Positions 19,898 through 30,519 of a DNA stretch of 64,000 bases are shown here, in pieces. Source of the stretch: Isoetes taiwanensis (lineage: Eukaryota; Streptophyta; Lycopodiopsida; Isoetales; Isoetaceae); assembly GCA_021234155.1 (NCBI GenBank), contig JAJEKV010000091.1, positions 3,479,501 through 3,543,500 on the forward strand, in the 5' to 3' direction. How positions within the stretch are numbered: the stretch's first letter is position 1; every line of letters begins with the position of its first letter. The position numbers were made by a program, and so were the translations under genes. Below the pieces are notes generated by a model, which worked only from the letters and a program-made list of their open reading frames with translations, searched no databases and was not told where the DNA came from.

Positions 19898-21226
19898 ATT
19901 CCCCGACTAAGACCAAAAGATGCCTTAGAATATTCTATGATCCCCTCAAATGTGTAAAATTTCCCATGGTCTCAAAAGTCTCCAAGGATTCCTTGATCAT
20001 TTTTAGAAGGATCTTTGAAACCATGCTTTCGACAATCTCTAAAAGGCCAAAATACAACATATTCTAGAATATACCCTCAAAAATACGGAAAACCGTGTCA
20101 TCGCCATTTTCACAAAAATACGGCCAAGAACCCTAAAACTGAGTTTTTCAGCTCGAATCATGCCGGATTGGGCTCAATGACTCATAACCTATCTATTTTT
20201 ATCTTCCGCCCTCTAAGCATCGAATGAACCCATAAATTAAGGTTAAGATTGAAAATCATTTGAAAACTAAGCTATATACAGGGATTCGACTGAGACACTT
20301 TTTGAAGGCCCGACGCATCAAACATCGACATTGATACATCTTGAGCATGATCTAAAGAAGTTTTGAAGTTCTGAGCATTCCACGGTTTGATTTGAAAAGA
20401 ATTAGATTGATTATCCTATTCTGATGTTTACATGACCACCTAATATCTTCTGATGATTGATTTATATTCTTATGACCTATATTCACCTTGTATTATCCTC
20501 ACATCAATGAAAATTATGCAAGTATTGAAAAGTTTGACCGTCATGATTTTTTAGCATTCTCACCATCCTAATATTTTTACAATGAAAACATTCTGCAATC
20601 CATTTTTTGCATATGACCAATGCCCCTCATTCCCAACTATATTTGCACCTATGTGCACAAAAGTTCGAAAAAACCCTTCCAAACTCAAGTTACAATTTTT
20701 TACATTCATGCGACATGATTATTGGTATCACTCACAAAACGATTAGCCAAAAAAGTAGTTTTAGTGATCCAAAATAAGATTTGATTGTTTGCCTCACATC
20801 CCCGAAACATATACATCACCTTAGTTTTGGAATTTCCCAAAAATTCCCTCTGCAACTCAAGTTCCAAAATTCGAGATCCTATGGTTTTGGTGGTATTGAC
20901 CAAAAATTGACCTAACTTTGAGCTTGAATATCTCACATTTGAGTTCAGACTTGGTCAAGATTTTTCCATTGCATGCCTACAACTTTTCTACACCAGTCCC
21001 AATCATCGACCTCAAAATCAATCCACCTATGCCATGCTACATCGATTTTAGTAAAGCCTCCTTATTTACGAATTGGGAAAGGTATGAACATTTGATATTT
21101 GAGCTTTTTCTAAAAATTCTTATAGAGACTGATCACCTTAAGTGATCTGGGGTTCTAACCCCAACTTGAACATAATTTCAAGTTGGCTTCTTGTGTTTGA
21201 CTCTCTAGCCAGGTTGAGGGTCAACA
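19898..21226 (+). repeat. Family-2-like LTR, 5' part missing
   Basis: Plus-orientation LTR ending GAGGGTCAACA at 21226. Its beginning is cut by element F. The equivalent at 59251-60597 is the 5' LTR of element D; the two are near-identical except for many small differences at CTG/CAG-type sites. Confidence 0.8.
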
Positions 21227-21229
21227 TCT

Positions 21230-21307
21230 TGGAGGTTCTACCGAGATCTTCCTGGATCTCATAACTCATGGATCCAAAACAAAAATTTTCAGCAGAGCAA
21301 GAACCAT
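21230..21307 (+). pseudogene. Primer binding site and first gag codons, cut at 21307
   Basis: TGGAGGTTCTACCGAGATC three bases after the LTR, then an ATG at 21268 (MDPKQKFSAEQEP). Homology to element D (60601-60678) stops after GCAAGAACCAT, and unrelated sequence follows. This is the right edge of the large duplication. Confidence 0.8.
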
Positions 21308-22000
21308 CATAAGTCCTGTTCCAGGCGAAGACTTGTGTATATTTATGAAACTGAACCAAACAAATAACTTTGTATTAAAGTTTAGCTGGTATAACTCATT
21401 ATTTTGATCAGGGCTGTCTGCTTTAATGCTCCATTATGGAGGACTTTTATTATCACATTCTAGCTTCTTACTTCAAAAAACAAACAGCCCAACATTAGTA
21501 TTTACAAGTTGCAGAGTATCCTAATTGGGCTGGATCCTTCTGAAGGATGCTGCATAAAAATTCCATGTTCACATGGGTGCCTAGAAGTTAGTTGGCACCC
21601 ATGTGCAAAACCTTTTGATCAAGACTTGCAGCACTCATTGGGCCCTCGATAGTGGAGGTCAAAGGAAAAAAACTAAAAGGGTCTCATTGTTCTTTGGAGT
21701 TCGGGTCTAGATTTCAGATGCTATTGTGTGAAGATGTTGAAAAGCTCATCCCGAGAATGATTGCACAATGATGGATCTTCTGCGAGGGCTGCTAGAGCTG
21801 AGCATTCTACTACCTTAGGGATGCGTTTGTGGAATCCTGACCATAATAGCTTGCAAGAAAAACCTGCAAAAAAGAAAATGAAAATGAAATACTGTTTACT
21901 TTCCAATGTAAATGAAATGAAAAATGAAATACTGTGCTTGCTCAAAGGATTATGTTGTCTTACCTATTTGGTCTCCTTTTTTGCATGCAACCAGCAATAA
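21308..22000. other. Non-LTR DNA with a perfect hairpin
   Basis: No gene recognised. A perfect 12-bp inverted repeat (CACATGGGTGCC/GGCACCCATGTG) with a 12-base loop lies at 21570-21605. A minus-strand frame at 21721-21945 has no features I can name. Confidence 0.5.
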
Positions 22001-22420
22001 TTGCTGACCAAGAGACCACATTATGCTCAGGCATATGCTCAAACAGCAGCATTGCATCTACAAGTTTAGAAAATGGTATAGCAGGACCACCATGTAGGTT
22101 TGTTACAAAAGATTGGTTGCTCATAAGTACGGATATGCTCAAGCAAATTTGATTCTGCTTGCAAAATGCCTTCAAAACATCTCTTTGTTTACCACAAAAT
22201 TGCCTGCAGTCAGCCAGCATGAAAAGGGGAAGCCCTATTGAAATATAAGCATGCCTGAGCTGTCTGGGTAGCAAAATCAGGAAATCAAACTTGAACTGCC
22301 TGTGGTGATACCCTTCCCTCTGAATCCAGCTGGCCTTGCTGACCAAGAGACCACATTATGCTCAGGCATATGCTCAAACAGCAGCATTGCATCTACAAGT
22401 TTAGAAAAATGGTATAGCAG
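21960..22420 (-). pseudogene. Pentatricopeptide-repeat (PPR) fragment, duplicated
   Basis: The minus strand reads LVDAMLLFEHMPEHNVVSWSA, a typical PLS-class PPR motif (A..LFE.MPE.NVVSWSA), followed by IIAGCMQKRR. The PPR stretch occurs twice because it lies in a 335-bp tandem duplication (22001-22335 and 22336-22676). PPR proteins bind organellar RNA. Only about one repeat is left and there is no start, so this is a remnant. An exon of a larger gene is possible but not supported by the sequence around it. Confidence 0.6.
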
Positions 22421-22676
22421 GACCACCATGTAGGTTTATTACAAAAGATTGGTTGCTCATAAGTACGGATATGCTCAAGCAAATTTGATTCTGCTTGCAA
22501 AATGCCTTCAAAACATCTCTTTATTTACCACAAAATTGCCTGCAGTCAGCTAGCATGAAAAGGGGAAGCCCTATTGAAATATAAGCATGCCCGGAAATGT
22601 TTGGGTAGCAAAATCGTGAAATCAAACTTGAACTGCGCGTGGTGATACCCTTCCCTCCTCAATCCATCCGCCGGCC
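22001..22676. repeat. 335-bp tandem duplication
   Basis: Two direct copies, starting TTGCTGACCAAGAGACC at 22001 and 22336. They differ by a few substitutions and short indels, several at CTG/CAG sites. The end of copy two diverges after CCCTTCCCTC. Confidence 0.85.
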
Positions 22677-22726
22677 ATCAATCAACAGTGTAAGGCGAAA
22701 GATGGAGCATTGTGTAGCGGCAGAAC

Positions 22727-23110
22727 TTGGTTTTAAATGGCCATAATTCGCTGAAGCTAGAGTGCAATTATGGATGTGCTGAGTCAGGAAGCAGAAGAAG
22801 AACCTGTATGGCTTTGGAAATGGATGTGAACAGGCTAGAGCAAGGAAGACAAGTGAGTTGTTCTGTTTATGCTAATCTATTGACACAGTGCAGCAAATTA
22901 AATGCTTTGTTTTTAGGCAAAAGAATTCTTGCCCACTTGAAATACTGCACCTCATGTGAACAATGTCCTTTAAAGAAATCTTGTTGTTCAAATGTAAAGC
23001 AGTTGTAGGGCTTTAGATGAGGCTCATTCGATTTTTAAGGAAATCTACAATAAGAATGTGTTTTCATGGAATATCATGAATAATCTGGCTTTGTATGTCG
23101 AGTAAGCATT
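22727..23110 (+). pseudogene. PPR protein remnant, plus strand
   Basis: The plus strand encodes VYANLLTQCSKLNALFLGKRILAHL, the opening typical of land-plant PLS-class PPR proteins (Y..LLQ.C..L..L..GK.IHAH). After a break comes ALDEAHSIFKEIYNKNVFSWN, a second PPR helix pair. The pieces are in different frames and the second ends in a stop soon after. Orientation is opposite to the fragment at 21960-22420, so they are not exons of one gene. Confidence 0.65.
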
Positions 23111-25267
23111 ACTCAAGTAAGCCATTTTCCTTTGAGCAAAACTAATATGGTTATTGTTATGCCTACTATTGGGGGATTCACATGGAAAGAGAAGAAAACT
23201 GGGCTTAGTTCTATCAGAGCAAGCACTGACTCAAGCATTCAGCCATAGACCATTTGAAAGCTGAGGCACTGAAACAACGCTGAGAATTTTTTTTTATCAA
23301 AGACAAATTTAGTAAACCGATAAGCTGCCTTTTGCAAATCATCCATGGTAAATCCCCATATATATGTCTTTTTTGGTTCTTTCCTTTTCCTTTTGGATGT
23401 GGTATTTATTAGACATCTCAGTAGACTTCTGTCATAGCTGAAGCATCCGGTGCCTTCTATGTCTTTTTTGGTTCTTTCCTTTTCCTACCACTTTCAGAGA
23501 CATGATACCAATTCTTTTATAGGTGGGCTTTCTTTCTCAACAGCAGATTTGGTAGGATGACCGGATTTTATCATTATCTACTCAAGACTCCATAATTTCA
23601 TTGTCTACACATAATATTATACCTCCGTCTGCAAAAAGCTTATTTGGGAAAAATAGATGGTGAGAATCTCATACCTCTTTCTATAGAAGCTTGTTTGGAA
23701 AAAATAGATGGCGATGTAAGCTCATAACAATTTCGGCAAGCTTCCAACGGATCTCCAGCTTGACTGTTTTGGGAGAGGTAAGAAGGTTCAACATCGAGTT
23801 TGATAGACCTTATGCCAGCATGCATATAAGGTTATTCTAAGAATGAGTTAGAAAAGAAAGAAGTATTATGAGAAATATCTAAGTTGATCTGCCTAGATTT
23901 GATCGAGCACTTGCAATCAAAAGCACCCATCTTATAAAGCGACACCCTACTACCGTGGTGAATCTCAATCCAAAGAGGAAAAGAAGGATGCATAGAACGA
24001 AATAGAAGGATGCATAGAACAGTAGTGAAGAGCCGTAAAAGGACCGACCTAGAATAGAAGAACCGAGAAGGGGACCTAGCCTTCAAGACCCCATCTTCCA
24101 CAAAGATGGTGGAAACTACTTCAAACTAATCGCAATACCCAAGTAAAACTTGCCTATTAGGAAATATGATGCATATACAAAATAGAGGGATGGTTCATGA
24201 TCGAGAATCGAATGAAGATCCAAAGTCTTCAATACTTTATGGATGCCTTAACTACCATCGTTAGTCGCTGGATCATAGTATGTCACACAATTTACATGTT
24301 GCCTCAGGATTGGCAGCCATAATCTCCTCACGCAGCTAGTTCTTCTACTTTAGAATTCAATAATCATATTTCCTTTCAATATCATATATCAGAATACATT
24401 CACGAAGAAAGAAATCCTGGAGGTACCATGAAATGCACTTAATCCTTTAAGAAAATACAAAAATAAGATTCAAGGTCTGAATGTCAAACACCACTCACTT
24501 TGTTTGCTCTGCCATTATGTCTGCCTAAAGACTTATGATGTGCGGCCGCATTTCTATCTTCAACAGACTATGTCTCTGCAACCAGATTTCCCTGTTTTAG
24601 AAGGGTACGTTCCTCTGCAACAATAATAAGTTTTAGAAGCCCTGAAAGGAAACACAGGCATGGCATTCAGTGCACAACAATTTTAACCAAGTAAAGATCA
24701 TTCAGGAAATATGATGCACGAACTTCAATTTAAAAAAAACAACCAAGGCTATCGATTCTGTTATGGTGAGAATCTCATACCTCTTTCTATAGAAGCTTGT
24801 TTGGAAAAAATAAATGGCGATGTAAGCTCATAACAATTTCGGCAAGCTTTCAACGGATCTCTCATCTTCCCTATTGTCGAATTCCAAAATTGGGCAGCAA
24901 AAAAACTTACCATGATAACAAATCATGCCAAAGGAGTCCGGATGGAGCTTGGACGCTATCCCAAGGAGTCCGGATGGAAGTCTGGGCGAAGGAGTTCCGG
25001 GCGGCTATCATCAAGAGATATATGATGATTTAAAGATGATTTAAAGAATCCGGCTCCTCCTTTTTGCCAAAACAAAAACAATATGAATGTTTCAGAATGT
25101 TCCGTATGAAGGAAAGAAGAAGTGGAAGAGCCACCGCCATTGAAAAAGGAAGGAACGCACCACATCCTGAGGCCCAACTGCTCATGGAAAAAAAAACGAT
25201 CTCGACCATCTATTCAATCCAATGGCCAAAAATGCGCACAAACTATCATAAAACGCCATTATTATTA
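23111..25267. other. Non-LTR DNA with short duplications
   Basis: No gene recognised. Repeats seen: a ~104-bp direct repeat at about 23655-23758 and 24764-24867 (starts ATGGTGAGAATCTCATACC); TCTTTTTTGGTTCTTTCC at about 23367 and 23462; GGATGCATAGAAC twice near 23986-24022; and AAGGAGTCCGGATGGA twice at 24931-24977. The open frame from 25064 into element E has no recognisable domain before 25268. Confidence 0.5.
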
Positions 25268-25905
25268 TATATAGATTGTTATCCCTTGCCTTTTTTGGAA
25301 GAAATTCTATATGCTGTTGCAGGGAAAGACATGTACTCATTTTTGGATGGCTTTTCAGGGTTCAACCAGATTAGTATCAAAGAGGAAGACCAGCCAAAGA
25401 CCTCATTTATCACTCCATGGGGTACTTATGCTATGAAAAGAATGCCATTTGGCCTAATGAATGCCCCAGCTACCTTCCAAAGAGCAATGGATGTCATTTT
25501 CAAAACTATGGCTGCAAAGAATTTAGAGTGTATCCGATGACCTTTGCTTGGGTTCTCATGCTAATAACCATGTGGAATTGCTTGCAAAAATCTGTTCTTT
25601 ATGCAGGACTTCAGGAGTCAATCTAAATCCAAAAAAATGCATCTTTTTTGCATCCAAAGGACAACTCTTGGGACATGAGGTATCCAAACAAAGGTATTCA
25701 AGTTGCTCAAGATAAAGTTGAAGCTCTCAAGAAACTGGTACCTCCCAAGAATTTGAAGCAGGTTAAGAGTTTCATTGGTATGACAAGTTTCCTTAGGATG
25801 TATATTCCAAATTTTGCTCATATCTTAAGTCCTATCTCTAGGTTGACCAGGATAGGGAAGTTTTCTAAATCTGAAAGCAAGCACATACCTATCACATGGA
25901 CTCCG
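25268..25905 (+). pseudogene. Reverse transcriptase part of element E
   Basis: Reads DCYPLPFLEEILYAVAG, FLDGFSGFNQ, TPWGTYAMKRMPFGLMN and APATFQRAMDVIF, then breaks frame exactly at the YLDD motif (bases TATCCGATGACC at about 25530, where A has a leucine and an aspartate codon). It continues in other frames through LNPKKCIFFASKGQLLGHE to PISRLTRIGKFSKSESKHIPITWTP. No active RT can be made from this copy as read. The break at motif C may be a sequencing error. Confidence 0.8.
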
Positions 25906-27690
25906 TGAGTGCCAAGAAGCTTTTGACTTTCTTATTTTATCCATATGTGAAGCTACTCTTTTAAAAAACCAGATTTGAGCCCTGCCATTTGAGGTTTATA
26001 TCATCATTACTAAAAAGGCTATAGGTTTAGCTTATTTTGCGGGATAAGCACACCATAGTTTTGCAAGCAAGCAATGGTCAAGAAAGATATACCCGCAATA
26101 GAAAAAAAGTGCTCTTGCTCTCATGTTCCTCATCAATAGGCAGGGGCACCTACTTCTAAAAAGCCAAGTTCAAGTTCATATGAAGCAAAATCCAATGGGA
26201 TTGCTATTTGGTAAAGCAACTAATAAACCAAAGATCCAAAGGTGGGCTTGTAAGTTGCAAAGTTATGATATTTCTGTAAAAGAGTTGCACTTGACACGAA
26301 AATCCTAGCCTCTACTTGCCTTATATATTTTTTGATCATGAGGATGAATTGAATACTACTGACACTTCATTTGCGGAGAGCACATTTAGAAGCAACTCAG
26401 GAGATCAAGCCCAAGGAGGATGGCAAAGAACCTATTAGGGGATTTTTTGCAACATGGATTCACTTCTCCAAACCTCACTCCAAATCAGAAAAGAAGACTT
26501 AAGGACAAATGCGCATAATTCAAGTTGATAGAGAATATCCTATGCAAAGTTAACAAACAGGGGATGGCATCTTGTTGAGGTGTGTAAGAAGAAGAATCTG
26601 CCTTGATCATTAAAGAGATGCATAAAGGTATATGTGGGGACATTTTGGTTTGGGGATACCACCGCTGAAAAAGATTCTCGTGTCCGGATATTATTGGCCT
26701 ACTGCTTTTAGGGATTGCTATGAAGTTATAAAGACTTGCCATCAATGTCAAATTTTTAGTAAAAGAATTTTATTGCCACCGCCTTTAAATCCTATTATAT
26801 CTCCGTGACCTTTTTCAAATCTGGGGGCTAGATTATATTGGCCCTATTAATCCTTCCTCTACAGGTCAAAGATCAACATATTATTGTGGCTACAGATTAT
26901 TTCACTAAGTGGGCGAGGCTATACCTTTGAGACAAGCTAATGCCCTTACAACCGCAAGGTTCTTACATGAATTTATTTGCTCCAGATTTGGTATTCCTTT
27001 CCAGATACATTCGATAGGGGTACCCCTTTGTTAATGAAGTCATTGCTAACTTGTTGAGCATTTTGAAGGTCAAGCACACCAAAAGTTCTTCTTATTATCC
27101 TCGTGGTAATGGACAAGTTGAAGCTACTAATAAAGTGTTGAAAAATATCTTGCGTAAAAAAAAGGAGATTAACAAAAAGGATTGGCATATCAAAATAGTG
27201 GATGCCCTTTGGGCTTATAGAGTCATTATCAAGACAAACTACAAATCATACACCTTTCAATTTGGTTTATGGCATAGAGGCAGCTTCTACCAAGAGAACT
27301 CGAATTACCTTCCTTGAGATTAGCTCACAAATTGTGCTTACCTTTTGAACATGCTTTACAGAAAGACCGGATGCCCCGTTACATTTGGATGAGTACGTAA
27401 TGGAAGCCGAGAACACAAACTTGTTGAAAAAAGGCTAAAGATCCGGCCGCATTCAAGGTCGCACACAAAATACAAGGCATCTTTAAAAAGGGGAGCTTGT
27501 TCTCAAATGAAACAAGTCAAAGGAGGATTCAGCTGGCAAATTTGATAACATTTGGGAAGGGCCCTTTGTAGGGTCCTGCAGGTACTAATTCTTATTGGTT
27601 ACAGGAAGTTGCTTCAGGGATGCCACTGCCAAATCCTATCAACATCTTGCACCTGAAAGGTATTGGGACCAAAGATGCTTGCTTGTCCCT
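25906..27690 (+). pseudogene. Degenerate RNase H and integrase of element E
   Basis: Remains of the gypsy RNase H (ending FLINRQGHLLLKSQVQVHMK..KIQRWACKLQSYDI, 26123-26300), then integrase in pieces: HKGICG, TCHQCQIF, IWGLDYIGPI, SRFGIPFQIHS (the second catalytic Asp is lost in a frame break at 27010), GNGQVEATNK, and the C-terminal FDNIWEGPF. At least eight frame changes occur over 1.1 kb. Confidence 0.8.
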
Positions 27691-28574
27691 CTTTTCATTA
27701 AAAGGTTTAGAGATTTATAGTAGGCTTAAAGTAGTTAAATCAATTTGATTTTTAAGCACATTACTTCAGTAGATAGAACAGTTTGACTTTGAGCACATTA
27801 CTCTAATAGAATCTGTTTCATGTTCCTAGGTTGATCTGATCAGGTAATAGTGCAAATGATCTCAAGAACAGGGTTGATACTAATGATTACCAAGTGTCAT
27901 ATGCAGGAGCATCCTTCTTCCATTGTTATTCACTTGTCCCTAAGCATTCCTACCATCCATCCAAAATTCTTATTCTTGTTTTTCCATACCTTAACAGCAC
28001 TCTGCAAAATCACCTTCACCATCATGGCAGAGTTGCAAGGGTTTGAGACTAATTGGTTTATGTGTTTCCATGGCAGGTGCATTCTTCTTCCATATTTTTC
28101 ATTTGTCTTAAGTAGCCCTACCTCCCATTTGAACTCCTTATTCTTATTCTCATTCCCTAAAGAAGAAAAGCACTCTGCACATCATCTTTACCATCACAAA
28201 GAAGTTGCACTTGTTGAAGACTAGGAGGAAGACATACATTTTTCTTGTTTTGGCGGTTTCAAGCACTTGCACACATACTTTACCCCCATTTCATCATCAC
28301 TTTGTCATATTCACACTCACTTTCATCTCATCTCACTCATTATATTCCATTCACCATCATTTCATCACCATCTTGTCATTTTCATATTTATTTACTCCTT
28401 TTCTCACTTACCATACTCCATTCACATTATTCCATCATCACATTCCTACTCATTTCATTAACATATACATTTCACACTCTTATAGACACCTTGGTACAAG
28501 TTGAAGACCCTCTAGTTGTTCATCTTTGATATTATATGGCTGAGGGGACCAGCCTTTTCTTTGTTTTTTTGAGA
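27691..28574 (+). other. 3' UTR of element E with tandem repeats
   Basis: Holds two diverged copies of a ~170-bp unit (from 27903 and 28073, each starting GCAGG.GCAT.CTTCTTCCAT). A pyrimidine/CA-rich low-complexity stretch follows (about 28260-28490), which creates long but meaningless open frames. GAGGGGA (28542-28548) lies 26 bp before the LTR and is the only purine-rich run near it. Confidence 0.7.
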
Positions 28575-30519
28575 TGTTGCCCCCAAAAGGGCAACATGCT
28601 AATTGTGGTCTATACATTCACACTAGGTCAACTTATCTTAAAAAGACTAGGTCAAAGTTTGGAAGAATCTTGGTATTCAACATTGATGTGGAGGTCAAAA
28701 GGAATTCATTCTTCAAGTTAACAAGTGCTCAAGGTTCAAGACTCACATGAGGTACTTTATTTGAGGTCAAAATGCTTAGCCAAAGAATATGCTCTAGAAG
28801 ATCCTGGGTTATGAAGTTTGGAAGATATTGCTCGAAGTTTGGAAGTTAAAGTTTGGAAGATTCCCTTATATGGTTCCATCCTTGTCACTTTGCTTTTTGC
28901 CTAGCCATTTTTCCCTTCTTACATCCCTAACCTATTTTGTTATCATTATTTGCTAATTTTTCCATGACACCTCTCTTATATGTCCACTTTTACACCACTA
29001 CCTTCCAAATTTGCTTCTTCTTTGCCATAAACATTTACCCCATACTTTGCTTAACCATAGACCTTGTTTTTATATCCATATCTTATTATTTTCCATTTCC
29101 ACCATCCACATGGACCCTTGTTGCCCCCCTTGGCAAACATTTTTGCCTAGTACCTTATGGTCACACCCTTACTGGTTCCCTATTCTTTCAAATCATTTTC
29201 ATGGCCCTAGAGCTTAAAATTTGAATACAATTGCTTGATAGCATGGCCTAGGCTTGCAAAGACCTTAAGAAAATATGAGCCTTGAGTATTAAACCATGGA
29301 GGAACTTCGAAAAACCCAAAATACAGTGAATATTCCCAAAGATATACAAAGGAAATACGTGAACCGTGATCGCGGGAGTTTCACGAATTATACTATTATG
29401 AACCCTAAATCCCGTGAATTGCTGAAATCATGCCGAATTGATTCTACCGCCCTCCTAACCCCTCGCTATTTCGGATTCCCGCTGCTCCTAAACTTAATGA
29501 ACCACAAATCAAGCCCTAAGATGCCTAACCACTAAATTTGAAAATATATATGGGAAATTAGATCCGAGAAAATTTTGAAGGCCCGTAAGCGCATAAACCT
29601 TATCATGGATCATTGCCGAGCATGACTAGAAGGATTTTGGAAGACTCGAAAGTACTCCCGATCAAGTCACAAGAGATTTGGTTGGAAAATTATCTATTGA
29701 AATTTTATATTGACCTGAAGTTGATTTTGAAGTAATCAAGTATTATTACCCAACATTATTATGATTGATTTACATTCCTATCAATGAAATTCGATGCCTA
29801 CTTGAAGAAATTATCTCTCAAGTATGATTCTTTGCAATTTTTCTCTGCTCAAAATTCTACGTAAAATTCCCAAGCACTTTTGATTTCTTTTGGCCCATTT
29901 GCCATCAATCCTTGAGGCACATGGGACCTATATGTCTTGAAAAATCAAAAAATCCCACTCACAACTCGAGTTAGAAATTTCTCGCACTGCTTTTGACTAT
30001 TCTTGACTGTATTTTGCCAAATCCAGCCACAAAAAATTACTTTTGCTTATCCAAATGACAATCTGACCAATTGCCCATATTCCTTATCATCATTACAAGA
30101 CATTTGCTTTGAAATTCTCAAAAAAACTCGTCCGGCAACTCCAAAATCCCAATCTCGATCACATTTTTCAGATTTGACTACTATTGACCAAATTTTGACC
30201 GCACTTTGAGCTCGAAATAACTCACAAACTATATTTCCGACTTGGTCGTAAGCTTTACCATTGGTTACCTACAACTTTTTGACCAAGTCTACAAAGATTG
30301 ACTCAAAAAATCGATCTGCATATCAATACCACAAATGTTTTGGCAAAGGTGCCAATTTCTCGAAATGGGAAGGTATAAAACTTCAAGTTTTTGAACTTGT
30401 CTTTGAAATTAGCTTGTATAGATTGATCACCTTAAGTGATCTGAGGTTCTAACCCCAATTTGAGTGAAAACTCAAGTTGGTTCCTTGTGGTTGATCCTTA
30501 AGCCAGCTTAGGGTCAACA
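28575..30519 (+). repeat. 3' LTR of element E (family 1b)
   Basis: Plus-orientation LTR of 1945 bp, from TGTTGCCCCCAAAAGGGCAACA (a hairpin) to AGGGTCAACA. It is closest to the LTR of F read in reverse. A TATA-like TATATAT lies near 29547-29553. Confidence 0.85.

Larger units (their letters stand above)
25268..30519 (+). mobile_element. Ty3/gypsy element E, 5'-truncated
   Basis: Plus-strand copy related to A. It begins inside RT at the codons for DCYPLPF and runs through RT, degenerate RNase H, integrase, 3' UTR and a complete 3' LTR (28575-30519). Gag, protease, the upstream RNase H and the 5' LTR are absent. Many frame breaks occur. The bases after the LTR (CGGGG) would be one target duplication, but its partner is lost. 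Confidence 0.85.

Noticed and set aside
22727-23008. Functional small gene at the plus-strand PPR start
   Set aside because: Stops and frame changes within 400 bp, and only parts of two PPR units are readable.
25064-25267. N-terminal extension of the E reverse transcriptase frame
   Set aside because: No similarity to the other elements and no recognisable domain; it is flanking sequence in the same frame by chance.
28205-28530. Three overlapping frames rich in His, Ser and Phe
   Set aside because: Low-complexity CA/TC-rich 3' UTR of element E.
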